Shown here: positions 22,572 through 32,800 of the stretch, piece by piece
Layout of the letters: each line of letters opens with the position of its first letter
How positions within the stretch are numbered: position 1 is the stretch's first letter
DNA from: Neelides folsomi
Taxonomy: Eukaryota > Arthropoda > Collembola > Neelipleona > Neelidae
Assembly: GCA_034687125.1 (NCBI GenBank)
Contig: JAQGBZ010000541.1
Coordinates: 1-34,288, forward strand
DNA length: 34,288 nucleotides
Direction: 5' to 3'
Notes under the pieces: generated by a model
What the model saw: only the letters and a program-made list of their open reading frames with translations
What the model was told of the DNA's origin: nothing
The model's database searches: none
Translations under genes and position numbers: made by a program

Positions 22572-23315
22572 TTAAAAGCCCCAATTAATTCCTTGATTCC
22601 CATAATAGTAAGGATAATTATATTGGTTGGGATAGGATAAAAAGACGTATCCATTAAGGTTATTTTGATATCCTCCTGGATATCCAATAAAATTATTTGG
22701 GCTTATTTTTGCAAAAACATTCCTTGTGGGCACTTTGGCTGGAATTACAACTTGGGGAGTTTGAATTTTTTCTACCATGGTTGGAAATTGTTTACTTTGA
22801 GCTGCAATTACATTTGTCTTTATGAGATTCGAATGGGCCACAATTTTCGGTTTGAATGCCGGGATTGCTCCTTCGGATTCTGTAGGTGACTGCCACATAA
22901 CACCTTCAGTATTTAACTTGAAAATTATGTTTCGCTGAAGTGCCAAAAGTTCCGGGCTTGATGCAATTAGAGGTTTAGCGGGAGTTAAAGGAGCCGAGGG
23001 GACTTCGTTTGGATTTTGAGTTTGTTTTGCAGGGATCACAATAGCTTCGTCATCTTGTGGTTCATCAGGTGGTGAAGTTTCGGGTTGGAATACAATCGGC
23101 GCTGTATCAGCATCACTTAAAGGTGTTTGTTTTGCTGGAATAACAATTGCATCGTCTTCTTTTCCTTCTTGTGATTCAACATTGTCCCCAAATACAGCCG
23201 AAGTGACCAAAACCAAAATAATAAAAATCTAAAATATTCATAAATTATTGTTAATGAATTATTTTGATAATTTAATATAAGTAGTTTTTGTATTTATTCC
23301 GTTTACTTTAATCAT
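22572..23315 (-). CDS. Secreted protein with IPAK repeats and Tyr/Asn/Gly-rich tail, 2 exons
   Basis: A 9-base first exon (23315-23307, encoding MIK) joins in phase 0 to exon 2 (23228-22572), giving 221 residues. Adding the first exon completes a textbook signal peptide (MIKIFIILVLVTSAVFG), which supports this start. The mature protein is low-complexity. The motif DDAIVIPAKQT or EAIVIPAKQT appears twice near residues 28-38 and 63-73, and a third form (VVIPAKVPT) occurs near residue 158. Between the first two lies a Pro/Asp/Glu-rich spacer. The C-terminus is rich in Tyr, Asn and Gly (GYPGGYQNNLNGYV, then PNQYNYPYYYGNQG). No enzyme domain and few cysteines. It might be a cuticle or other extracellular-matrix protein or a precursor releasing short peptides, but I do not recognise the family. 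Confidence 0.72.
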
Positions 23316-24426
23316 GCTTGGATTAATATGAAGATCCTTGTAGTATTCTGATAAGAAAGATTTTGTGGAGTTTGTGGACGATATAATGGATTTAGCCACT
23401 GAATGATTTCTTTATATATGCCAATTAAGAGTATAAAAATATTTTAATACTGATATAGTATATATGAAATACAGTATAAAAATATTTTAATACTGATATA
23501 GTATATATGAAATACAGTATACAGATCTGTATATTGATATACGAATAATATGTATATTAGTACATTATCATTCCAAATATGTGCACGATAGTTAATCGAA
23601 GAGATTACTTTTGTCGTTATTCGAGTTTTTATATCTCTACCAATCTTTCTTTTCATCTTTTGGCGAGAAGGAATGCAAAAACTTGTCAGATTCCTCCATT
23701 GTTTTTAAATAATTAATTCAATTAATGCAATTAAATAAAATTTTTCTATCTTCTATTCTTATAATTTTTACTTTATGTCTTCCTCGTCACATTGTGTGTA
23801 AAATAAATTGTAACATACCATTGGTTGGTAAGTAACATGTTCTAAAATAACTACCGTGTGGATTTCCTGAAATGAGTGAATATGAGGATACGAAATTGTA
23901 CTTAATAAAGGAAGGATGCAATTCACTACTGGTAAGCTCAATAAAAAAATGATATATGCGGTTGGGTATGACAATGACATTGACTAAACTTGATCTACTA
24001 ATCTAATTTACATAGAAGCAAAGAAGCGTTTAAGGTATTATAATAGGACCGGTGGAGATGTGACATGGAATTAGTGAAGGAGACTTCTTGGAAGACGAAT
24101 TTTTATATTGATTGGTAAAACAAAATGTTCTCGGAAAAAGAAACTTGTCTCCTCGAGTCTCATCATTTAGATATGTAATATACCAATATAGCAAATAACA
24201 TGTAGTATGATACAAAGAATAAGAACCACTTTATGAACAACTTCCACTGATTGAATTTTATGGGCGATAGACTTATAGTATATAAATAATATGTAAGATT
24301 TTACGTATGAATTGTATAAAAATTTAGTCGAATTAATTATTCTTTATTACACTCATCATTTCGTCTCTATTTATTCAATGGAATTTTTAAAATAAATAAA
24401 ACTAGGTAATATTATATTTTATTTCA
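23316..24426. other. Intergenic, no gene
   Basis: Contains the exact 43-bp tandem duplication at 23431-23516 and otherwise AT-rich sequence. Several short open frames on the minus strand lack any domain or splice context and are not called. Confidence 0.5.
23431..23516. repeat. Exact tandem duplication, 43-bp unit x 2
   Basis: Two identical head-to-tail copies begin GTATAAAAATATTTTAATAC at 23431 and 23474. Partial continuation (GTATACAG) follows. Identity of the copies suggests recent origin or active slippage. Confidence 0.8.
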
Positions 24427-24583
24427 GCCGGGAAAGGACGTGAGTTTGAACGAACCGCTAAAATATTATTGAAAATGCACATGTTGGGTCCATGAAACTC
24501 TTGTGCAAGTTACCATGTAAGCCCCATCATGAGCATTTTCAATAATATTTTAGCGGTTCGTTCAAACTCACGCCCTTTCCGGG
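24427..24583. mobile_element. 157-bp foldback element, ~62-bp arms
   Basis: Arms at 24427-24488 and 24522-24583 are reverse complements with only a few mismatches, around a loop of about 33 bp. The arm contains the core TGAGTTTGAAC-GAA-CCGCTAA also found in the terminal repeats of the element at 874-1518, so this is probably a shorter deletion derivative of the same family. It lies just past the 3' end of the PARG gene, whose poly(A) signal is probably the reverse-strand AATAAA at 24607-24612. Confidence 0.75.
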
Positions 24584-24623
24584 GTGGAATAGAATATAGT
24601 AAAAATTTTATTGACGCTTTAAA

Positions 24624-26674
24624 TTAGAATTTGGTTTTGACAAGTTGGAAAACTGTTCCTTTGCGTTCTTTCATTTCCTTTGAAATTAATACAGAATATA
24701 ATTGCCCGACAGTAACACGTTTTTCAGAAAGGAATTTACAAATGTCGTCAATTTCTGCTTTATGATTTTCATACGAAAGAACGGTAAAAATCATTTGGCT
24801 TCTTTTAGCTTCAGACGCTGCAATTAGCTGAATCAAAAACTTGAATTGTCGATCTCCTAGAAAAACTCCCGCGCCCCAATTCCCAGTCACAATTGGACTA
24901 TTTTCACCAGAATTTGCAGTGAAGGCAATGAAGCATTTTGATAATTCTCTGTTCACATTTTTAACTTCGTATTGGGTCTGCTTTGTCTCCCTATTTAAAA
25001 TTTGCTTAAATGTTATAATTCTTAAAAAACGTATTTAATTTACTCATCCTCGTTAGTAATTATTTTTTATATTTAATTTACTCTGTGAATTTTAAAGCGT
25101 CCATTACAGCGACTTCGTTATTTAATCTTTTATAATTATCCAATTTGGTTGGACCGCCTGAAAAAGGCCCTGCGTATTTAAAAGTATAGGAATATCCAGT
25201 GTACAAATTGAATTTTTTATGTCCCTTGATAATTAAAACTTCATTGTCATCAAGTGATTCGGAGAAGAGTCTTGATACCACGAGTTCAGGATGAGTTACA
25301 TACATAACTTCTTCCATTGTTGCTCCGTTGGCTAAAACTCCTCCACCTCAATATTACAATCAAAAATTTAATTGCATTCTTTAATTTCAATTTATTTTAA
25401 TAAAGTCATTTCTTGAATATTTACTATACTATATATAGGAATTTGGTATTACCTGTGTATTTATTAGCAAAATCAACCCAAAGACCATTTTCATAATCTT
25501 CAATTTTTGTATTGACGTCGGCTCGGACTTTGATTAGTGGAGCTCGAGAATCTTTCCAATTTGGAGCAGTTTTTAAAACTCGACGTTCATACGAAATTGA
25601 CCTTTGACTTTTCTCATTAATTGTATTGCTCATAACTGAAAAGTAATTTAAGAAACATTTGAGTTTTTCTGCTTTCATTTCAACACTGCTTGGATTTCCT
25701 CGTTTCCCAAATATACTTTAAGAAAAACAATATTAAAAATTAAAATCAATAATTCAATTTATTCTGTGCATTTTAGTTAAATTAAATTGAATTATGTAAT
25801 TAAATATTTTAAATAGCATGTTAAATACTCTAAAAAGTTGATGTCTGGAAAAGTTGCGAATTCTTTTTGTGGTCCATGGTATAAATCTTCTGGTTCATAA
25901 ATTCGATCTCTGTATGGGAACGTTGCAAAGAAGCCATTGAGTAAAATCATAAATGCTTGTTTTTCGCTCATAAAAATCGTCCCGTTTTGTTGTTTCCTCA
26001 TATAAGGAGTAGGCGAAGTGATAATTTCCGGAGTTTGCAAAACAATTTTAATAAGTTTGGGAAGAAGTGGAATGTAAGTTCGAGAAACTCCTTCATTTTC
26101 CAATACTTCAAAATTCCTCTTTCTGGCCAAAGAATTGTAATCTCGGATGGTGTTGCAAAACTCTTTGTATTCTTTTCGATAATCTGTATAGTATATCCCA
26201 AGTATTAAACTTTTTAATGTTTAATTAATAAAAACGGAACATGAATTTATATGTAGTTCTATGTATCTTACTTACATATTTATAATGATTAACCATATAT
26301 CTCATTTAATAAATGAATATCTGTATGTATAATACCAGATTCATTTTCAACAAAAGTCAAAAGTTTCTTTAAATCTCCGCTTATTTCCCCCCATTTGTTA
26401 AATAGCTGATAGCAAGCGTCGTTCGGGCTTTTAAAAATTTTATAATAATTTTTATTAATTTGGAAATTATACATAGGACATAGTGTAATAGTGTTTAATG
26501 ACAATGAATTTACTTACCCAACTTTGTTGTTCGTTTGCCCTTTAAATAAAATAATTAAAGTAATATTTATTATTTGAAACATACTATGTAATTACTCATG
26601 AAATAAAAGTTAATTTTTGAATTACCACAAGTGAGCACGACAAGTAATGCGAAAAGGAATGCCCTTTTAAACAT
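24624..26674 (-). CDS. Poly(ADP-ribose) glycohydrolase with signal peptide, 7 exons
   Basis: Exons are 26674-26626, 26539-26518 (22-bp microexon), 26427-26294, 26183-25829, 25715-25453, 25346-25082 and 24990-24624. All are GT-AG and in phase, giving 484 residues. PARG cleaves the ribose-ribose bonds of poly(ADP-ribose). The catalytic loop is GGGVLANGATMEEV (275-288), with the paired glutamates Glu286-Glu287 retained. Other family blocks are VDFANKYTG just before it, HPELVVSRLFSE, NEVLIIKGHKKF, YTGYSYTF, NEVAVMDALKF and TGNWGAGVFLGDRQFKFLIQ. The helical accessory region (LPKLIKIVLQTPEI, then FATFPYRDR) precedes it. The long regulatory N-terminus of nuclear PARGs is absent. Instead exon 1 encodes a signal-peptide-like sequence (MFKRAFLFALLVVLTCG), so the product is predicted to enter the secretory pathway. 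ATG 26674 was chosen because it alone gives this signal and chains in phase. It lies on the minus strand between two GPCR genes with no evident functional link. Confidence 0.92.
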
Positions 26675-27581
26675 TGTCAATTAAGATATTACTAAATTAC
26701 TTAATATGAACTATATGAATTTAAAGTTTGGCTTGATCTTTGAAGTGTCAGATCAAGGAGCTGATCAATTTATACTTTTGAAAATTATACAAAAACGGTT
26801 TAAACATTTTATTATTTACTTTTCAAATGACGTTGAGATAGATTTAATCATGATGATTCTCATGATGCTCAAACCATTAACAAATTATTTTACGTGATAA
26901 TTGATATTAAATTATCTAATATTCATTATTATTTATGCATTTTAAATATTTAAATAATTTACATAATTTATCATTTTTACATTCTGAATCGAATGTTTTA
27001 TTCAAATTATATGGGTTTAATTTTTTTTCATTTGTTGCTCTTCTCATCTAATGAAAATGAAATCAGTCATAATGGTTATTATTTGTTCAGCTGAATATGA
27101 ATTTGCCAAAGTCAATTATGAAACCCAATAATGAATCATAATTAAGCAAATTTTAGATACAGTCACTTCACATTATGCAATATTTTATCCAGCTTAAAAT
27201 AAATAAGGACTTACATAATATTATGTATGTATGTATATTATAATACAGTATTTTACCTAATTATTACATTATAGAAGCATATGTAATTTTTGTGACGTTT
27301 GAGTTATTTCTTTCACTTTCTTTTTTTACCACGCGTCTTTTTATATGTCAATCTCAATACTTTCGTTGACTTTTTTTGGAATACATTAATATTCAAACAA
27401 TACAGATGACAATTCAAGATATGTACAAATTATATTAAAAATCATTTTTCAATGATATTTTTTTATAAAATTAATATCCCACTTTGTATATATAAATAAT
27501 AAATAATAAATTTCAATTGAATTCCCATTTAAATTTTTTTATTGACTTGTTAAAAAAATTATGCTGCTCTTATTTACAAAA
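26675..27581. other. Intergenic, no gene
   Basis: Upstream region of the PARG gene and 3' flank of the second GPCR (its poly(A) signal AATAAA, reverse strand, is at 27538-27543). A short TATG microsatellite lies near 27222-27238. No coding region is supported. Confidence 0.5.
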
Positions 27582-28631
27582 TTAGGCGTTATTATTTCTA
27601 TTATTACAAAGTTTCAATATTTTAAACGGAAAAACGTTGTTTATGATAGTTTTCATTCCTTTGTGAAAATCGTCGTTTAAATACCAATACAAGATGGGGT
27701 TTATTCCAAAATCAATCATGAGAAAAATAACGCTAATTCCATAAAATGAATAATTGTAATCGCATTGGATCCTTGAATAATATTGATATTGTTCAATGGC
27801 ATAAAATAAAGTACTCGGGAGCCAACAAACCACAAACATTACTTGGACAAAGATGATTAAAATGATTGCCTTCATCTTTCTCTTCTCATTTTTCAAATCC
27901 ACGTTTGACCTTTCCCCCACCGGTTTTAAATTTTTGAGACACCAAATGGCTCTCATAGAAGAAAACAATCCAATTGTAAAAGGAATCGTCACGAGTGTTA
28001 TAACACAAAATAAAGGATATTTGTGTGAAGATTTGACCCGATTTTTAATTCCGATGCACATTAAAAGAAAAGTGTTATATCTTTCCATATCTGGGGTCAG
28101 CGGGAAAGTTGAATTCCCTTCAATCAGCGATGGTTCTTCTTCATTTGTATAATCAATAAAAATCAAGGTAATTGTCACGGAAAATATTAAAACTGCCCCA
28201 ATTAATATAATCCCTTTCCAAAGTACGAATTGATTGTTGAAGGGACGAGCAATTGCTTGATAGCGTTTTAAAGCAATAATGCTCATAATGTAGCAAGAAA
28301 TATAGCCAGAAATGTGAAGTGTGTAATTCATTGTCATACGACAATAATATGAACAAAATCTATTGAAATAAGTCACCTTGAAAATCCCACAAAGGAGCAA
28401 AAATAAATCAGAGAAGGAAATGCTGGCATAGAGGAATTTGGCTAAAGTTAATTTTCCGTATTTCGAACTGATGAAAATTCGTATCACAAAAATGTTTGTA
28501 ATTATGGAAAAAATTGTAACTGTGTAAATTACAAACGTGGTTGTTTGCATTATATTAAATTCTGTATTTGTGAAACCATTAGGATGACTTGTGCTATAAT
28601 TTACTTTGGTTAAATCGTTCACTAAAGACAT
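27582..28631 (-). CDS. Class A (rhodopsin-like) GPCR, intronless, paralogue
   Basis: The product has 349 residues in one exon. Seven hydrophobic segments carry the family marks: Asn in helix 1 (IITNIFVIRIFI), Asp in helix 2 (SISFSDLFLLL), helix 3 end ALKRYQAI (KRY in place of DRY), Pro in helix 5 (VTIPFTIGLF), CWLP in helix 6 (VVCWLPSTLFYAI) and NPILYW in helix 7, which keeps the NPxxY tyrosine. N-terminal and second-loop sequons (Asn-Tyr-Ser, Asn-Ser-Thr) could be glycosylated. The basic third loop (KNEKRKMKA) fits G-protein coupling. Shared stretches such as SKYGKLT.(A/V)K.LYA, CDY(N/D)YS.YGI and LNDDF.(K/H)G show it is a paralogue of 21063-22052 on the opposite strand. Ligand unknown. A peptide receptor is the likeliest type. 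Confidence 0.87.
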   Translation of the reverse strand: MSLVNDLTKVNYSTSHPNGFTNTEFNIMQTTTFVIYTVTIFSIITNIFVIRIFISSKYGKLTLAKFLYASISFSDLFLLLCGIFKVTYFNRFCSYYCRMTMNYTLHISGYISCYIMSIIALKRYQAIARPFNNQFVLWKGIILIGAVLIFSVTITLIFIDYTNEEEPSLIEGNSTFPLTPDMERYNTFLLMCIGIKNRVKSSHKYPLFCVITLVTIPFTIGLFSSMRAIWCLKNLKPVGERSNVDLKNEKRKMKAIILIIFVQVMFVVCWLPSTLFYAIEQYQYYSRIQCDYNYSFYGISVIFLMIDFGINPILYWYLNDDFHKGMKTIINNVFPFKILKLCNNRNNNA

Positions 28632-28972
28632 AATAAAGATTTAAATTTAAATTTATTTTATAGGATTCGATTATTTAAATTGGTTTGAGATTCATTTTAC
28701 ATGTATAACCAAATGGCTGACATTAAATACATGGCTAGAATGGAAGAGGATAGTGTGATTAAAAAATTTAAAACGAATGGATTAAAACGAATGTTGTTTC
28801 AAATACGAGTTTAAGGATATATAATTTGTTAAGAAATAATTGTCTTGTATGCATACTTTCCTTCACACTATCACCCAATGTAAATTTTTATAACTAAATA
28901 ATAATTGATAAATTTGAAAAATGAATGACTATATATGGTAATCTAATTTGATCAACATATGTAGGTTTGCCG

Positions 28973-29070
28973 AATTCCCGGGAACGTTCCTATCTATTCC
29001 CATATACCAGCGTTCCCGGGAATTTGGAATGTTCCCTGGAAAGCTCCTGGGAACGATCCCAAGGAATGGC
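28973..29070. repeat. CCCGGGAA-rich inverted repeat
   Basis: AATTCCCGGGAACG (28973-28986) is the exact reverse complement of CGTTCCCGGGAATT (29011-29024). Further GGGAACG/TTCCC words follow to about 29070. It is far more GC-rich than its surroundings, which suggests an inserted foldback element. Confidence 0.5.
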
Positions 29071-29340
29071 AACCCTAAACATATGTAATTTTATAATTTG
29101 ACATTATGACCAAATGTTTTGACTCTAAATAATTAAAAATATCTGGATTAGTGATATAATAATCCCAAACCATTAATATTTTTAAATTATAATTATGTGA
29201 TGATATAATATGTATACAGGGCATTCACGTTAAGTGTGTATGAAGAAAGTTATTTTTACAAAGAAAACAAAGATATTAATTGATTTGACTTTAATGGGAA
29301 CTGAATGGTTAACTTAAATTTAATTAGTTTTTATTTTTCG

Positions 29341-29469
29341 GGATTTATTTTTCCTCCCGAAGCAAAAATCGTTCAACTTCTTTCAATGGAAGATAAAGGA
29401 AACTATGTATGTAGGAAGACCATCAAAGTCAAAGAGGGTCTTTGCAGTTCTATAATTAATATTTTATGA
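29341..29469 (+). pseudogene. Ig-like domain fragment
   Basis: An open frame on the plus strand reads PPEAKIVQLLSMEDKGNYVC, then RKTIKVKEG. The D-x-G-x-Y-x-C pattern near the end is the F-strand signature of immunoglobulin-like domains. No flanking Ig strands, start or splice structure were found nearby, so it is a solitary exon relic or a coincidence. Ig ectodomains are common in receptor tyrosine kinases. The adjacent receptor kinase gene on the other strand has a different ectodomain. Confidence 0.3.
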
Positions 29470-29870
29470 ATATTATTTGCACTATTTAATATTTTATACA
29501 TTTTAAAATTTACATTCTAAAATTTAACAAGTAATTTAACATAATTACATACAATTGAATTGGGAATAAAATGCTTGTTTAAATCCATTTTGTCATTATT
29601 ATTTAATTATTTGGCATTTGGCTAAGTTTTATAAGGCAAAAGTACTATTTGGCAAAAGTACTTATTCATTTGGCAGTTAAATATTTACCCTATTAAAATT
29701 ATCACCAATTGAAGTATGATGCGTTACTAATGGTACACCCTGAACGTTTGAGAACTTTAACAATTCATATGAACGTGATTAAAATCTTTTCGTAATTATG
29801 TAAATTAAAATTAACTTATGTAATGTATGTAATTATGTAAATCTTTATTGTATCCATTTAATTTATTGAT

Positions 29871-32800
29871 TTATTTTGCCTCGAATTTATCACAGGCCTT
29901 CGAAATTTCAAAAATTAAATCAATAAATTTTATCCTTGAGTCACTTTCAAAATGCCAACATTTTTCCATAATCTTGTAACTATACAATTAAAAGAATTCG
30001 ATTATTTATTTAAAAATACGTTTAATAATTTAAATAATGTTTTAAAAATAGATACTTTAAATCAACTACATTTCACTAGTTGCATATTTTGGAGACAAAG
30101 GTCTTAGTCCACATTCCAATTCTTGAATAAATGTTAATGTGTATGAATATCCATGATATGGATTTTCCCCTAAAGAAAAGATTTCCCAAAGGGTTATACC
30201 ATAAGACCAAACATCTGACATTGATGTAAACTTGAGAAATTTTAATGTTTCGGGAGCCATCCATCGCCAAGGTAAAGGTTCTTGGGTTTTCTTAATATAT
30301 TCACTGTACTCATATAAACGGCGTGACAATCCAAAATCCGAAATTTTTGCTGTTCCTTTTGAGTCAATGAGAATATTCCTAGCAGCTAAATCCGCGTGAA
30401 TTACCTGGAAATTTTATTTGCCATTTGCATTAATACATGAATTCATTAATATATGATTATCATTAGATATAGTTAAAAAAAACTTTTTTGGTTCCAAGAT
30501 ATTCCATTCCTTGAGCTATTTCAAGTGCCCAAATTAATAATTTTTGAACCAGCTGCTTATTTCTCTCTAAGTTTTGCGATTTTTTGCTAAAAATGTTATT
30601 TAAATAATTATTGTTTTATGTCGCTAATAAATAGTGTTAATCTTTAGTACTTAATCTTTAATATATAAATGCATAATTACTTTAAAATATTAACATTTTC
30701 ATAATGGTTTAATTGTGGTTCAATTTTATGATCATTTGCAAATAAACGCAGATTGGACAAGAGACTTCCAGAATCACAATATTCAGTCGCTATATAAACG
30801 ATCCCTACAAAACAGTATTTCACTAAATAATAATAAATGAAAGATATTCATTAGCCGCATAGCTAAAATTAAAATACCATATTTTATATTTTTGGTTGAT
30901 GCCCCAATTAGTTTTAATATATTTGGATGACTTCCAATAAAAACCATGATTTTTAGTTCAGCTAAAAATTCACGAGTTGCTTCAATTTTGGATTCATTTC
31001 TTATTGTTTTAAAGGCAAATTCTCCTTCTAATCCATCAATTGTTCCATGATAAATAATACCATATTGACCTTTACCTATAATTCTTTCACTGTCTATAAA
31101 AATATTCAATTAATTTAACTTTAATGAATAAAATATAAGTTTTTAATTTAATACTGATTTTTAGTTTATCTTCTTGGATTTCAATATTTTTATCGTAGGG
31201 GAGCGAAATTGCATAATTTTTGTTTCCAACATCTTCAGAGTCATCAATTAAATTACTTGTTGAAGATGTATTCGTACCATTAAAAAAATCAGAAATTTCC
31301 TCTTTAGTTAACCTTGGCATAATTTTCTATTTAAAATAATTAAGTAATTGGGTTTGTTGTGAATCTTGTTACTAAAAAATGCTATATGGTTTTTAATATC
31401 TTATAAAAATAATACTAAAATCATCTACATAATACTACATAACTCTAAGTAATTACATACTTAGATTTATGTAAAAATTATATTTACATTTTTTACATAA
31501 TATAGTCCCAAATTATAATTATATTATCTACAATATAAAATAATTTGTATACATAAATATTTATAAACCAAAACTTTTACTTTTGTTTTCTTGTTATTCT
31601 TAAATAGAAAAAATCCAATCAAGCCAACTGATAATACAAGTACAATTGAACCGATTATTATTCCAATTACCATTCCTGATGCAAAAGCATAAATCAATAG
31701 TTGATTAAATTTAACCTCGTAATACAAGTTAACTGATAGTACTATAAATATAGGAATAAAACCCTCCCAGATATTTATAATTTATTATTATTACAAATAC
31801 CTTCAATATTTTTCTCTTCGACTTTAGTTGAAACTTTTGTTGTTTCGATTGAAGGTGGTAGTGTTGAAATTTCTATCAGAATATTAATATTATAATCTAC
31901 TTATAGGCTGGCGGATTTGACTGGTTTTTTAGGAAAGGATATAACTGGATAATATAATCCTATTTTAAAGCACTGGAAGCCGGTAAAAAACTAGTTTTAT
32001 CCAGTTTTAACCAACATAAAAAACCAGTTAAAACCAGCCTAGATTGTAATTATAATCCGAATTAAAATATTATTTATTTCCTTTTAGGCATCACATATTT
32101 TGTATTTATATCAGTTGAGTTTGAGTAGATATTTGAGTATTTCAATATTATTAAAAACCTTCAACTTCATTAATCTTTTCAATGTATTCAACAGACCCAT
32201 TTTTATGAACAATTCGTTTCCACCAACCATAATGACTTTCAGCTCCAAATTTACCATCCGGGTCATTGGGATCTGTATTTAAAGGGTTGGTTCTCCCCGG
32301 TTCGTCAAATGCAGTGAGAATAGAAATATGTTTTTTGTTTGCAATTGCCCAATTTGACAACCCTTCAAAATATTCCTTCATATTTTGCACACTACTTGTT
32401 AAATTTGTTCGACTCTTCCCATAGCTTGCCCATCTTGTTTCCAAAATCACATTTAATCCTGGTTTTCTTTTTGTTAGTTTTAGTTCAAAAAATTCAATTT
32501 TTTGTATTACATTTCCTATTGAATCTTGAACTCCTATTTTTTCATAAGGTTCACTAATACAAGTGAAGTGATCTAAGTACATGGTTAAATCGATATAAAT
32601 TTGCCCAATTTTATTTGTTTCATCATATAAAACCCAACAATTTCTTATTCTAACTCCAACATTTATACCCATTCTTATGGCTTTAAATCTGTATTCTCTG
32701 ACTGTATTAAAAAATTCATGCGCTAAGTTTTCATCGGATACTTCAACATGGGAAAATATGATTGCTCTAACTGTGTTTGAAAAGATCTTATTTGCGTGTT

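Larger units (their letters stand above)
28632..29870. other. Intergenic with a GC-rich repeat and an Ig-like relic
   Basis: No intact gene. Contents: the CCCGGGAA inverted repeat at 28973-29070, the Ig-like fragment at 29341-29469, and two near-identical copies of GGCAAAAGTACT at about 29636-29663. Confidence 0.5.

Noticed and set aside
29217..29740. Possible mariner-like ends (ACAGGGCATTCACG and CACCCTGAACG)
   Set aside because: The two ends match only over AGGG and a few more bases, and no transposase or TA duplication is evident.
32339..32557. Plus-strand 72-codon frame
   Set aside because: Antisense of the GH17-like exon.
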